Below, in pieces: positions 8,466 to 18,655 of a stretch of 64,000 nt of DNA. The notes beneath the pieces are model-generated. The model did not search any database. It was not told the DNA's origin and was given only the letters and a program-made list of their open reading frames with translations. Source of the DNA: Phycisphaerae bacterium. GTDB taxonomy: Bacteria > Planctomycetota > Phycisphaerae > UBA1845. Location of the stretch: the NCBI GenBank assembly GCA_028289375.1, contig JANQQK010000007.1, positions 1 to 64,000 on the forward strand, written 5' to 3'. Both the position numbers and the translations under genes were made by a program. How positions within the stretch are numbered: position 1 is the first letter of the stretch; each line of letters starts with the position of its first letter.

Positions 8466-8511
8466 TAATTCGTTCTTGCAGAGTCGTTTACACCCTGGCA
8501 TCGGACGCGTC

Positions 8512-11172
8512 ATGCCTGAAGACCCGATAAGCGACACCCTCAAAGATCTCAAAGCGCAGGCTGCGTGGCTTGAGGAAGAGTTAAGCGACCTGGTGCGTCG
8601 CATCGAAGCGGTGGAATCGGGCACGGCTGATGAAGCCTCGGAAATCGAGGACGTTCCCCCTGCCGTCCCTGTGGCTGAATCGGTCGACATTCCCCCAACC
8701 ACGGCGTCGGCACCATCCGAGCCGTCAACTCCGACCGACTCGGAACCCCCACCTATCCCACGCGAGACACGGCACGAGGCATTCCGGCAGATCATCGATC
8801 GGTCCGCGAAGCCTGCCACCGAGTCGACGTCATCGATCCAGTGGGAGCAACTGATCGGTCAGAATCTTCTGAACCGGGTCGGCGCAGTCGTGCTCCTCTT
8901 GTCGGCCGTGTTCTTCGTAAAGTATGCCTTCGATCAGGGTTGGCTGAGTCCGGCGGCGCGTGTCGGCATCGGTGGATTGGCCGGTGCGGCGTTGATCATT
9001 GTCGGCGAAGTGTACCTGAAGAAATCGATGCGTGTCTTTGCCGGTGGTCTGCTGGGATGCGGCATCGGCATTTGTTATGTGGCTGCGTTCGGGGCGTACA
9101 ATTTCTACGGTCTGATTTCTCCACCTGCAGCGATGATTCTGTATACCGCCGTGACGGTCGTCACAATCGTGGTGTCGGTGCATGCGCGGATGCAACCGGT
9201 GGCGATGCTCGCTGTACTTGGTGGCTTTGGGACGCCGATTGCGCTGAGGTCGGAGATCGATCAACAGGTCGCGTTGATGACCTACATACTGCTGCTGAAC
9301 ACGGGCCTTCTGGTCTGCGCCCATCTGCGGCGTTGGGATGTGATTCTCGGTTTGTCGTGGGTGGGAACCGTTGGCTTGTTCGCTGGCTGGTGGCTGGCCC
9401 ACCACGACACTTCTTCCGCGTGGCGAACGGCAGGGTTTGTGCTTGCGTTTTACGTGCAGTTTCACGCGGCGATTCTGTTCGGACTTCGGCGGTGTGCGAT
9501 TGTCGTTGCACACCTCGGAAGCCTGCTGATTACCCTGGGGAACGGGGTATTCTTTGCGACCATCTACATTCTCCTGAGACGCGAGATTCCGGATTGGCTG
9601 GGCCTGTTCGCCGTGGTCGCGGGCGCGTCGCAGTGGTTGCTTGCCTGGCGCGTCTGCCCGAAGGATGGGGTGGCCGAGCGATCCAATCATGCGTTGTGGC
9701 ATGGTGGTGCGGGGATGCTGTCGTTGGCAGCGCCGATTCAGTTTGATCGCTACCTGGTCTCACTAGCGTGGGCCTTGCAATCGGCGGTGACGTTCTACTT
9801 CTGCCGGCGATCGTGGCGGGGCTGGCTGCGACTGAAGGGCGGCGGCGTGTTCGCGGCGGCGTTGATGCACTTCATTCTGTTTGACATCCGTGACGCGGCG
9901 TTGACGAAACAGGTCGCTCAGTTCGGGTTTGCGAACTTCTCGTGGATCATCGCCATTGGTGTGGTGATTGGCATCGCGGCCTACATCGGCGCGGCCGCCT
10001 TGGCCGTGGGTCGGGCGGAAGCGAAGCGCGATCGCCCCATCGCCGGGACACTCATCACGGTCGGCACGATACTGATCATGGGTGTTTGTGCGTGGCAGCT
10101 TGATGCGTATCTGGCTACCTGGACATGGTTGGCGTTGGGCTTGGGCTGGCGTTTGGTGGCGCGGCGGCACACAGAGGTGGCTGCGGTCTGCCTTCTGATC
10201 GGACTTGCCGCGCTGGTGAAATTCTGTGTGTACGACACGATTACGATCGCGACCACGACACACATGGCTGGCATCTCCGGAATCCTGTTCAATCGTGCGG
10301 TTTTCACGGGTGTTCTCGTTTCAGTGTACCTCGCATCGAGCCGCAACCTCGCAAGTGTCGGTATCACGCAGGCCATGGTCCCGAAGTACTTTCTGACGCT
10401 TTGCGCTCTGCTGTGCGTCACGTGGACCGGTACATTCGAGACCATTCGCTGCCTGCGGTATGAACCTCCCGGCTGGCTGACCGATCCAATGGGTGTGATG
10501 GGGGTTGCGATCACCCTCTTCTGGATCGCCAACGCTGCGGTGCTCTGGTGGTTTTCGTCGCGCGCGCGTCCCGCGCTCACTGGTTACGCGCTTGTGATGA
10601 CATTCGTGATCGCCATCAAGTACGTGATGTTCGATGCCCTCGGTGAAGCCATGACCGGGCAATGGGGCAAATTGAGCGGCCTGTGCACGAATCGTGTGTT
10701 TGTCACCGGCATCGTCCTGATTGGCATAGCGTTGTTTGCGTGTCGTCGATTCAAGTCGCTGGTCGATGTCGGCCGAACGCGCATCCTGGAGCCGGTGCAT
10801 TTGAGCGCCCTCTTCGCCACGACCGCCCTGCTGATGACGTGGACACCGACGTACGAATTGGCACGTGCGTTTCGATTCGAACCGATTCGCTCGTTGTTCT
10901 CCAATCCGACCTTCGCGATGCATGTGGCCATCTCGGTGTTCTGGTCGATCAGCGCGATGGTGCTGGTCATCGTGGGGATGCGCTACCATCGGGCTGAGCT
11001 GCGATACATCGGCATTGGGTTGTTCGGACTGACGGTTGCGAAGGTGCTCCGATTTGACATCTGGCACATTGCAACGATCTACCGCATCCTCTCCTGCCTT
11101 GTGCTTGGCGTTCTGCTGCTGTTCGCGTCGCTTCAATATCAGCGGCGTGCGATGCGGCCTGACTCCACCTGA
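8512..11172 (+). CDS. DUF2339 multi-pass membrane protein
   Basis: The 886-residue protein has a soluble N terminus of about 105 residues, with a coiled coil (LKAQAAWLEEELSDLVRRIE) and an acidic, Pro-rich linker, followed by some 20 or more hydrophobic helices. The start of the membrane part, IGQNLLNRVGAVVLLLSAVF and the following FDQGWLSPAARVGIGGLAG, is the DUF2339 signature. Members are large inner-membrane proteins of unknown function, and the length fits the family. ATG at 8512 is taken; a TTG at 8476 would overlap the promoter less sensibly. It is preceded by a promoter-like TTGGCA/TATACT and stands alone, since the next gene has its own promoter. Confidence 0.85.
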   Translation: MPEDPISDTLKDLKAQAAWLEEELSDLVRRIEAVESGTADEASEIEDVPPAVPVAESVDIPPTTASAPSEPSTPTDSEPPPIPRETRHEAFRQIIDRSAKPATESTSSIQWEQLIGQNLLNRVGAVVLLLSAVFFVKYAFDQGWLSPAARVGIGGLAGAALIIVGEVYLKKSMRVFAGGLLGCGIGICYVAAFGAYNFYGLISPPAAMILYTAVTVVTIVVSVHARMQPVAMLAVLGGFGTPIALRSEIDQQVALMTYILLLNTGLLVCAHLRRWDVILGLSWVGTVGLFAGWWLAHHDTSSAWRTAGFVLAFYVQFHAAILFGLRRCAIVVAHLGSLLITLGNGVFFATIYILLRREIPDWLGLFAVVAGASQWLLAWRVCPKDGVAERSNHALWHGGAGMLSLAAPIQFDRYLVSLAWALQSAVTFYFCRRSWRGWLRLKGGGVFAAALMHFILFDIRDAALTKQVAQFGFANFSWIIAIGVVIGIAAYIGAAALAVGRAEAKRDRPIAGTLITVGTILIMGVCAWQLDAYLATWTWLALGLGWRLVARRHTEVAAVCLLIGLAALVKFCVYDTITIATTTHMAGISGILFNRAVFTGVLVSVYLASSRNLASVGITQAMVPKYFLTLCALLCVTWTGTFETIRCLRYEPPGWLTDPMGVMGVAITLFWIANAAVLWWFSSRARPALTGYALVMTFVIAIKYVMFDALGEAMTGQWGKLSGLCTNRVFVTGIVLIGIALFACRRFKSLVDVGRTRILEPVHLSALFATTALLMTWTPTYELARAFRFEPIRSLFSNPTFAMHVAISVFWSISAMVLVIVGMRYHRAELRYIGIGLFGLTVAKVLRFDIWHIATIYRILSCLVLGVLLLFASLQYQRRAMRPDST

Positions 11173-11198
11173 CATGTCTCGAGAAACGCTGCTATAAT
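11169..11198 (+). promoter_or_regulatory. Predicted sigma70-type promoter for the Na+/Ca2+ exchanger gene
   Basis: CTGACA (11169-11174) and a consensus TATAAT (11193-11198) are separated by 18 bp, 34 bp before the start at 11233. The -35 box overlaps the stop of the preceding gene. Confidence 0.6.
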
Positions 11199-11232
11199 CC
11201 GCCTCCACGCACACACGAACGGAGGCGATGCG

Positions 11233-12300
11233 TTGATTTCACGATGGCTATATGGTGCAAATCTTGAGACCTGGGTACTGCTGACGGAGATCATCCTTGC
11301 GGGGTTGATGGTCGTCGGGTCCGGGGCAAGACTCAGCATTCTGGCAGACAAAGTGGCTGAGAAGTATGGGCTTGGCGGTGCATGGGTTGGTGCGCTGCTG
11401 TTGGCCACGGTCACGTCCCTGCCGGAAGTTGTCAGCGGTTGCACAGCGGTCGCCATCGGCCAACCGAACATGGCGTTTGCGGCCATTTACGGTAGCTGCA
11501 GCTTCAACATCGTGCTGATCGTGCTCTTCAATGCGTTCGTCGGCGGCGGGTCGATTCTGCACGGCAAGGGGCGGAACCACGCATTGAGCAGTTCGTTCGG
11601 CATCGTGCTGATCACAACGTCGCTTGGCGGGATTGCGCTGGTCGGCAAGTTCACCGGTCAGCCAACCAAGATCGGCGTTGTTGAATTGGTCGTGGCTGGT
11701 CTGATCGCGCTGAGCTATCCCACGTGCATGCGGATGGTGTTCAAAACGGAAAAGGACCTCGCGCTCGAATCAGATTCGATGACTCCGGTTTCCAGCAAAG
11801 AGAAGCTCATTCCAAAGGTCGTCATCTATTCGATGATTCTGGTCGCATCGGCATGGTGGATGGCGCGAACGGGCGACGTGCTGGCGGAGCATCCGATCGA
11901 ACTCATCGGCGGCCCGCTGGGCGCGACCTTTGTGGGTGTGCTCTTTCTGGCGATCGCGACGTCGCTGCCGGAAATCGTGACGGGATTGTCCGCGGTGCGG
12001 CTTGGCAATCTCGACATGGCGTTGGGCAATATCTTCGGCAGCAACATGTTCAACATCTTTGTGTTTCCGATGCTGAAGGTCACCTCGCTGGTCTCGGGGC
12101 AGGAGACGTTGATGGGCGGTGAGAACTTCAACGTGATGCAGAATCTCTTTGCGGGCATGCTGCCGATACTGCTGACCGCGGTGGTGGTTGGCGGACTGAG
12201 TTTCCGCACCGAGCGGACGTTCCTGCGGCGGATCGGCGTAGACTCCGGTCTCATCGCCGCGATCTATATCATCGGCATGATCATGCTGCTCGGATCTTGA
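11233..12300 (+). CDS. Sodium/calcium exchanger family antiporter
   Basis: The 355-residue membrane protein has the two inverted alpha repeats of the cation/Ca2+ exchanger superfamily. Repeat 1 shows ATVTSLPEVVSG with GSCSFNI; repeat 2 shows AIATSLPEIVTG with GSNMFNI. The Glu in each T-S-L-P-E motif is the expected cation ligand. Each half has about five hydrophobic helices joined by a cytoplasmic loop around residues 165-190. TTG at 11233 is accepted as start because GGAGG lies 8 nt upstream and the nearby ATG at 11228 is out of frame. The physiological ion pair cannot be told from sequence. Confidence 0.88.
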   Translation: MISRWLYGANLETWVLLTEIILAGLMVVGSGARLSILADKVAEKYGLGGAWVGALLLATVTSLPEVVSGCTAVAIGQPNMAFAAIYGSCSFNIVLIVLFNAFVGGGSILHGKGRNHALSSSFGIVLITTSLGGIALVGKFTGQPTKIGVVELVVAGLIALSYPTCMRMVFKTEKDLALESDSMTPVSSKEKLIPKVVIYSMILVASAWWMARTGDVLAEHPIELIGGPLGATFVGVLFLAIATSLPEIVTGLSAVRLGNLDMALGNIFGSNMFNIFVFPMLKVTSLVSGQETLMGGENFNVMQNLFAGMLPILLTAVVVGGLSFRTERTFLRRIGVDSGLIAAIYIIGMIMLLGS

Positions 12301-12314
12301 TCGAGACGCAACGC

Positions 12315-13838
12315 TTACGGTCGGTCGTCCAAAGGACTTGCCGCGACGCCCCACTCAAGCGTGCTCAGGATTCCATTGATGAGCTGGCGATACCGGAACA
12401 GATCGAGCGGTGTGATCTCACCGTCACGGTTCGTGTCTGCGTAGTCGGTGGCGATGCCCTGCGTCGGTTCGAATGACTCGTTGACGATTTGCCTGTACAC
12501 GAAGAGATCCAACGGCTCGACGGACCCGCTTTGATCGATGTCTCCCGGCAGGAATCCGATGTCGACGCGATCGGGTTCATCGGCAGGACCGAGGTTGCCC
12601 ATGTTCTCGATCGCGTTTCCATCCATGTCCTCGACGACGGCTTGAATGGTCGTCCATGCCATCGTCGGGAACGGCGTGTCGAAGGTGATGCGAATCAGCG
12701 GGTTTTCCGAATCGTCCACGGCCGCGATGTTGGGCGGTGTGCCGAGCGTGGACGTCACGACGAACGCGTTTGCGGCCAACGCCCCACCGCCGACTGCGCG
12801 AACGGCCTCAGAGAACAGAATCGTGATCTCATCGATCGACTCGGTGACGGCCACGCCGTCGAGCGTCTCCTGTCTTGGATCGACAAAACCGCTATGTGGT
12901 CGCGTCTCGCCGATGAGTCCGAAATCGTGCACGATCTCCGGGGGCAGGCCCGCGGCTCCATAGACGGCTCGGGCCGTACGGTCTGTCCCGGTGGTCATGG
13001 GGACGAGTACGGGGTTTTCACCGGAGAAGAACTGATCGTCGAGTTCCCAGTGGGTGAACGGTTCGCCCGATGGCGCAAATGCGAATGCATCAAGCGATAC
13101 CTCGTCGCCCTCGTTGACGGCAAGGTCGTACGGCGCGGGAAAAAAGCCCGTCCCCGAGTCGATCAACGCACCGCCTGGCGTGGATGTGACGGTCAGCGTA
13201 CGCAGGGTGTCATCCTCGGCGCAGCGGACGACCGCGCGGATGATCCAGTCGCCCGAAACGCCGAGCGAGCAGGCATCGTGCCATCCGGGTGCGACCTCTC
13301 CACCGGGAAGGACGAAGACCATGTTCTTGCCGGGCTGACAACCGCTGTCATCGGAACCCAAAGTCCCGACGAACGGATTGTTGACGTTGTCTTCACCGAA
13401 TTCGATTCCAACGCTGAACTTGCCTTCCTGCACAATGATTTCACCGGGCAGCGGCTCGAGATCGAACTCATTCAGCCCGCCGTCGATCAGTTGTGGACCT
13501 TCGCCTTGGCCGATGATGACGCCTGGATCGGGAAACGAATCACCGTCCCACACCCAGACGTTCTCACCAAGCACGGCCGGTGCGCCACCAAGCAACGATT
13601 GCCAGAACACCTGGACGCGCAGAACCTCGATCGGATACCAGTCTTCGGGAGCTTCTAATTGGACGGCAGCGATTTCGCCCGCGACGAAGCATGAGCACAA
13701 AGCGACGGTGCAGCCGGGCACGCAATCGTCGTTGAGGATTTCCTCTTCACCGGTGCATGGCTGCCCCATCGCGACCGATGACCATCCCATCGCACCAAAC
13801 CAACTCAGTGCGACCAGCAAGACAAGCGACTTCTTCAT
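12315..13838 (-). CDS. Secreted protein with C-terminal dockerin-like repeats
   Basis: The 507-residue protein has a Sec signal peptide (MKKSLVLLVALSWFGAMGWS, cleavage near AMG-QP). It has a Cys-rich N-terminal region, a central part like extracellular beta-sandwich domains, and near the C terminus two calcium-binding dockerin-like segments: DIDQSGSVEPLDLFVYRQIV and DTNRDGEITPLDLFRYRQLI. Dockerin type I repeats in planctomycetes usually mark secreted proteins without a cellulosome. ATG at 13838 is chosen because it starts the signal peptide; ATG at 13856 is possible. It converges on the exchanger gene with a 14-nt gap. Confidence 0.75.
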   Translation of the reverse strand: MKKSLVLLVALSWFGAMGWSSVAMGQPCTGEEEILNDDCVPGCTVALCSCFVAGEIAAVQLEAPEDWYPIEVLRVQVFWQSLLGGAPAVLGENVWVWDGDSFPDPGVIIGQGEGPQLIDGGLNEFDLEPLPGEIIVQEGKFSVGIEFGEDNVNNPFVGTLGSDDSGCQPGKNMVFVLPGGEVAPGWHDACSLGVSGDWIIRAVVRCAEDDTLRTLTVTSTPGGALIDSGTGFFPAPYDLAVNEGDEVSLDAFAFAPSGEPFTHWELDDQFFSGENPVLVPMTTGTDRTARAVYGAAGLPPEIVHDFGLIGETRPHSGFVDPRQETLDGVAVTESIDEITILFSEAVRAVGGGALAANAFVVTSTLGTPPNIAAVDDSENPLIRITFDTPFPTMAWTTIQAVVEDMDGNAIENMGNLGPADEPDRVDIGFLPGDIDQSGSVEPLDLFVYRQIVNESFEPTQGIATDYADTNRDGEITPLDLFRYRQLINGILSTLEWGVAASPLDDRP

Positions 13839-14088
13839 GGCTCCCGACTCCGACATTGCTCGTCCGGTATCGACCACGACTCCGGTGTGAGCAGCCAACG
13901 TGAATGATTTCGATGAGTCCGATAATCAAGGCGGGCCTGCTGCGCGTCGTCGGTGCGATCGCGCGTCCCGCAATGCATTCTTGCGGTTTGGCAGGCGCGA
14001 TTCAACCGGAAGCCGAGAAAAGGCGGATTGCTTCACTCAATTGTGGGCGTTTGTGCGGACCACAACGGTCAAACCGAGGCGACGCGGA

Positions 14089-17000
14089 TCATCCGGTGGC
14101 GGAATCCAACTCGCCAAGACGCTTCTTGATGCGATCCTTGTAGGCGTCGTCGGCTCCATCGTTGATGAGGTTCATCGCACTTTCGAGCAGGTCTTTGGCT
14201 TTGCCGTTGTCACCGCTGCGTCGATACGCTTCGGCCAGATGGTAGATGGACGGAATGAACCGCGGATTGGTTTCGAGGACGCCGGTAAGGATGGCGATGG
14301 CTTCACGGAAATCACCCAACTGCACGAGTGTCCAGCCAAGCGTGTCTCGGACGGTGGCTGCTCCGAAGAGGAGCGCCGCGCGGCGCGCGTAGGGAACGGC
14401 TTCGCTCGGCTTGCTCAGCTTGTCGGACAGCAGATAGGCGAGATTGTTGAGGCCGATGACATTGCGTCCGTCGATTTCAAGCAGTTGCTCATACGCCTGC
14501 TGCGCGCCGGCCCAGTTTTCCTGCATTTCGTGGACATTGCCGATGCCGGCGAGCAAGGTCGTCTTCTCGAGATCGGTGTCGGCGGTCTGCAGGAGCGACT
14601 GCATGGTGGCCAATGCTTCGGAGTATTGTTCGCTCCGCGTCATGAGCTGCGATGCAACGTGCTTGGCTGCACGTCCGAGTTGTGGCGGATCGGCTTGATT
14701 GAATGTGGCGACGGCGTTCTCGATTCCGAATGTGTCGACAATTGTGTTGATCAGCGCATTGATGAGCGCGGCGTCCCTGAAGTTGGCTTCGTCGAACGCC
14801 TTGAGCATCTCCACGACGGCGTCGTCGTTTCGCCCCTTCTTTGCGAGCAGTTCGCCGTAACGCATGCGTGTGTAGGGGCCTCGCCGGTCGGTTGGAATCG
14901 TTGATTCGTAGTAGTCGATCCCCTCGTCGATTCGCTCATGCTCGGCAAAAGCGGCCAACAGCGCTGCCGAATAGCGCGATGCGTGGTTGCTCATCTCGGC
15001 GGCGCGGCGATAGTCATTGATCGCAGCCTGTGCATCGCCGAGTTCGTTGCGCACATCCGCACGACTCTTTACCCACACCGGCTGATTGGGATATCGATTG
15101 GCTGCACTGGTGCAGATACGAATGGCGTCACCGTATCGCTCATGCTCATAGTAAAGCTGCACAAGGTGACTGGCGACGGTTGTCGCTCCCGGGTCATCAC
15201 GAAGAATGGACTCCAGCTCGGAATAGGCGCTGTTGAGTTCGTTGACCAACGCGTATGCGTCGGCCAGCAAAACGCGCGATTCGTAATTTCGATGCTTGGG
15301 ATCATTGCTGCGAATCTGCTCGAGTTCCTGTATCGCGCGTGGCCAACGACCCTGTGCACCGTAAAGACGTGCTCGCTGCAGCTTGGCGTTGAGGTTTAGC
15401 GGGAATCGATCAAGGAAACGGTCGAGGTGGGAAATGGCTTCATCGATGTCGCCGAGGACGGTGTTGAGGTTGCTTTGCAAAAGTAGTCCATTCGGGTCAT
15501 CGGGGAACTTCGAGGTGTACTCTGCGATCGCTTCGCGTGCGGCTTCGTTGTCCGATGCGCGGAAGTGAATTTCGATACGATCACGTCGCATGCGTGCGGA
15601 ATGTTCGGGAGCGTCCTTGTCTGCCAATTCGATCGCGCGATCGTACCAGCGGACGGCATCGTCGTACTCCTTGGCGCGTTTGAAGAAGACGGCGAATGCG
15701 GAGGCCACATCGGGCGTGACACAGAGCTCCGACGCCTCGGTCAACACCGCTTCTGCTTCCTGACTGCGACCGAGCACAAAGAAATGCTCCGCCAGCAACA
15801 GCGTCGCATCCGCTTTGTCGCAGTCGGATTCCTTTTCACCGATGAATGCACGCAACGCCGCTTCCGCCCGGTCGACCCGGTCGTTATCGCGGAAGAACGT
15901 TGCCGCGGTCAAAACCATGCCACCAGACTTCCCGTCGTCGGCAAGAATGACTTCGTGGCATTCGGCGGCCTTGTCGGGTTGTCCGGTCTGGGCGTAGAGG
16001 CTCGCCAGATCAAACAAGTTCTGGAGGTTTCCCGGTTCCTGGGCACGGATTTTCTCACGACGCTCGATTGCCTCAAAAGGTGTCGATTTCTCTTTCAGCA
16101 CAAGCATCCGTTTCTGCACCCACGGATCGTTTGGAATAAGCTCTTCGCATTTCTGAAGAGCCGACGCATAACGCTCATTGTCGCCACGCTGCAACGCGAC
16201 GACGGCAACGCCCTTATGGGCCTTGCCGATGTTCGGATTCGATTCCAACGCCTGCTCGAAGAAGCCCTCTGCTTCGAATGGTCTTGGCGGATCAAGCAAC
16301 ATGTGCGTCTGACCGAGGAGTGTCAGCAGATTGGCGTTGGTTGGCTGTTTTTCAAGGGCGAGCTTGAAGGAGTCGACGGCACGCTCGATCTCATTTCGGC
16401 CCATGTAGGCTCGACCTCGGAAGATCAACCCGTCCGCACCATCAAGATTGCGCGTGACAGCCTCTTCGACAACGGCATCGATCCGATCAAGGTCATTGCG
16501 TGCGACGGCCAGCGTGAAGAGTCTCTCGACAACGTCGCGTTCAAAACGACGCGCCGACAGAACATCGAGCTTTGTCGAACCGCTTCGAATCGCATCCAAC
16601 GCCCCCTCAAGATGACTGCCATACTCGGCATCATTGCCCATCTTCTGGTAGGACATCGCCAATCGATAGTTGCGCTCAAACGGATCGTCGATCGACTCCA
16701 GCACCGCGACTCTGCGTGCCTGCTTTGTGGCGTCGTCCATCGACGTATCCATGTCGATCGCCAGCATGCGGAACTCGGTGACCTCCGGCTCTGCTGCAAC
16801 GGCACGATCGATCAACGCACGTTTTCCGGCATCGTCGTTCTGCTTGTCCAGCACGGCAAGGGCCGCGCGCACAAACGGCAAGCTTCCCGGATTCTCTTCA
16901 AGCGTGGGTTTCAGGCGCGCCATCGATTCGTCGTACTTGCCCGCGTCGTACAGACGTTGGGCCTCCTTGAGAATGGTCTGTGGCGAGTCTGCAAAGTGCC

Positions 17001-18588
17001 GACGGCGGATCAGGTCGGCCAATTCCTGCTGTCCCAGTTCAGCATAGGCATCCATGCGAATTTGCTGGGCCTCAAGCGTATTGGGAGCGCGGCGAAGAAC
17101 CTGGTCGGCAGCATCGACGGCGGCAGCGTATTCCTTCGTGGCGAGCAATACCTTGCCCAGCGTCAGGTAGCAGGATAATCCGGCACCGGGGTCGGCGATG
17201 GCGCTCGTGATCGCTTCCTTGGCTGCTCCCGGTTGGTTGTTGCGCAGGAGCAGCTCTGCCAGCATTTTGTCGTTCTTCCAGTCCGGTTTTCCAAATGCTT
17301 CACGCGCATTTTGCAGATACTCGATGGCTTCAAGCTCGCGCCCCTGGGCGAAGCAGATCTTTCCGATCACGTGCAACGCTGGTCCCCGATCGGGCAATTC
17401 CGCCTGGGCCATTTCCGCCAGTACTTCGGCTTCGGTAACTGCCGCTTTGTAATCCGCCGAGTTCGAGTCGAAGGACTGGGCGTGAGCAAGGGATTCCTCG
17501 GCCGCCTTCAACTCGAGCATGTAGAGCGCACCTTTGGCTTGGTGACGCTTGATCCCGGTTCGCACGATGTCCTTGTCGATGCGGCTTTTGCAGATCGCGA
17601 CGGCTTCATCATGCTTGCCTTCGTACGCCCGCAACTCGGCCAACAGCATGTACTGCATGAAACCCTTCTCATTGATGTCGATGCTTTCCTGCAGCAGCTT
17701 TGTGGCATTTTCGTAGTAGGTTTTGGCGTCGGGATTGTCCTTGTCACTGCGAATTTCGAACCAGCGCCCGATCCAGTACTTGGCGAACTGTGCCTTGGCC
17801 GTCGCGAGATCCTCAGACTCCGTCCCAGCAAGCTGTACGGCGTCTGCATACTGCTGTTCGGCTTCGTCGTAACGCTCATTCAGCGCGAGAAACTGGGCGA
17901 GAGAGTAGCGAACACGGGACGCTTCCTCTCCCGCTTGCTGCTGTGACGCAACCAGTCGTTTGAGAAGGGTCTCCGCCTCGTCGGGCTGGTCATCCTCCTT
18001 CAGCCACCAGACCAACGCGAGACTGTAGTCCACCTCGTCCGGCGCGAGCGCGGCTGCCCGTCGAACCATTCGAATGCCTTCGTCACGATTTCCACCGTCC
18101 GCTTCGGGCAGATTGACCAACGCCGATCCGAGGCCATAGAGCGCGTTGGCATTTTCATCCTGACCGTCGACAGCAAGCAACGATTCGGCACTTTTCTTAA
18201 CGCGCAACCAGATGCTGGTCAGGTTGTAGATGTTTGAAATTTCCAGGTGCAGATTGAGCAGCTTTTCGTGCCCCTCGACAAGCGCGGGCGCATTGGTGAT
18301 GGCGAAGTTCCACGCCTTGGCAGCATCATCTTCATTGCCCTCAGCGTAGGACATTTCACCGATGCGAACGAGGTAGATTGCATTCTCGCTGACGTTGTAC
18401 GCGCGGTTGAAGAAGATGCGTGCCTGCTCATAGTCACCGGCGGCGGCGGCCTCTTCAGCACGATCGACGAATTGTTGCGGATCGTCCTGCTTGAGCGAAT
18501 ACACGCCATAGACGCCGACAGCGGTGAACATCATCGCGAACACCGCCGTCAACCCACCGACCACTGTCTTGTTTACCTTCTTGGCCAT
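14089..18588 (-). CDS. Very large TPR-repeat protein with N-terminal membrane anchor
   Basis: This 1499-residue protein has one membrane segment near the N terminus (VGGLTAVFAMMFTAVGVYGV). It is followed almost entirely by tetratricopeptide repeats, with typical alternations such as AEEAAAAGDYEQARIFFNRA and AYRRSGDNGKAKDLLESAMN. About 30 or more repeats fit the length. By topology the repeats should lie outside the cytoplasm as a scaffold. The EpsI-like gene lies 67 nt upstream on the same strand. Together with PEP-CTERM proteins in this window, this suggests a role like the PEP-CTERM-associated TPR lipoprotein (PrsT), which is inference. The start at 18588 has no strong ribosome site. The antisense frames over it are shadows. 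Confidence 0.8.
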   Translation of the reverse strand: MAKKVNKTVVGGLTAVFAMMFTAVGVYGVYSLKQDDPQQFVDRAEEAAAAGDYEQARIFFNRAYNVSENAIYLVRIGEMSYAEGNEDDAAKAWNFAITNAPALVEGHEKLLNLHLEISNIYNLTSIWLRVKKSAESLLAVDGQDENANALYGLGSALVNLPEADGGNRDEGIRMVRRAAALAPDEVDYSLALVWWLKEDDQPDEAETLLKRLVASQQQAGEEASRVRYSLAQFLALNERYDEAEQQYADAVQLAGTESEDLATAKAQFAKYWIGRWFEIRSDKDNPDAKTYYENATKLLQESIDINEKGFMQYMLLAELRAYEGKHDEAVAICKSRIDKDIVRTGIKRHQAKGALYMLELKAAEESLAHAQSFDSNSADYKAAVTEAEVLAEMAQAELPDRGPALHVIGKICFAQGRELEAIEYLQNAREAFGKPDWKNDKMLAELLLRNNQPGAAKEAITSAIADPGAGLSCYLTLGKVLLATKEYAAAVDAADQVLRRAPNTLEAQQIRMDAYAELGQQELADLIRRRHFADSPQTILKEAQRLYDAGKYDESMARLKPTLEENPGSLPFVRAALAVLDKQNDDAGKRALIDRAVAAEPEVTEFRMLAIDMDTSMDDATKQARRVAVLESIDDPFERNYRLAMSYQKMGNDAEYGSHLEGALDAIRSGSTKLDVLSARRFERDVVERLFTLAVARNDLDRIDAVVEEAVTRNLDGADGLIFRGRAYMGRNEIERAVDSFKLALEKQPTNANLLTLLGQTHMLLDPPRPFEAEGFFEQALESNPNIGKAHKGVAVVALQRGDNERYASALQKCEELIPNDPWVQKRMLVLKEKSTPFEAIERREKIRAQEPGNLQNLFDLASLYAQTGQPDKAAECHEVILADDGKSGGMVLTAATFFRDNDRVDRAEAALRAFIGEKESDCDKADATLLLAEHFFVLGRSQEAEAVLTEASELCVTPDVASAFAVFFKRAKEYDDAVRWYDRAIELADKDAPEHSARMRRDRIEIHFRASDNEAAREAIAEYTSKFPDDPNGLLLQSNLNTVLGDIDEAISHLDRFLDRFPLNLNAKLQRARLYGAQGRWPRAIQELEQIRSNDPKHRNYESRVLLADAYALVNELNSAYSELESILRDDPGATTVASHLVQLYYEHERYGDAIRICTSAANRYPNQPVWVKSRADVRNELGDAQAAINDYRRAAEMSNHASRYSAALLAAFAEHERIDEGIDYYESTIPTDRRGPYTRMRYGELLAKKGRNDDAVVEMLKAFDEANFRDAALINALINTIVDTFGIENAVATFNQADPPQLGRAAKHVASQLMTRSEQYSEALATMQSLLQTADTDLEKTTLLAGIGNVHEMQENWAGAQQAYEQLLEIDGRNVIGLNNLAYLLSDKLSKPSEAVPYARRAALLFGAATVRDTLGWTLVQLGDFREAIAILTGVLETNPRFIPSIYHLAEAYRRSGDNGKAKDLLESAMNLINDGADDAYKDRIKKRLGELDSATG

Positions 18589-18655
18589 CTGTCAGTCTGC
18601 TCCGCCGATGTCGGCTCTTCTCAATGGATTGAATGTCGTATGGAACTTTGCCTGC

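Noticed and set aside
15565-17178. 537-codon plus-strand frame inside the large TPR gene
   Set aside because: Antisense of the 1499-residue TPR gene, with no signal peptide, motif or ribosome site.
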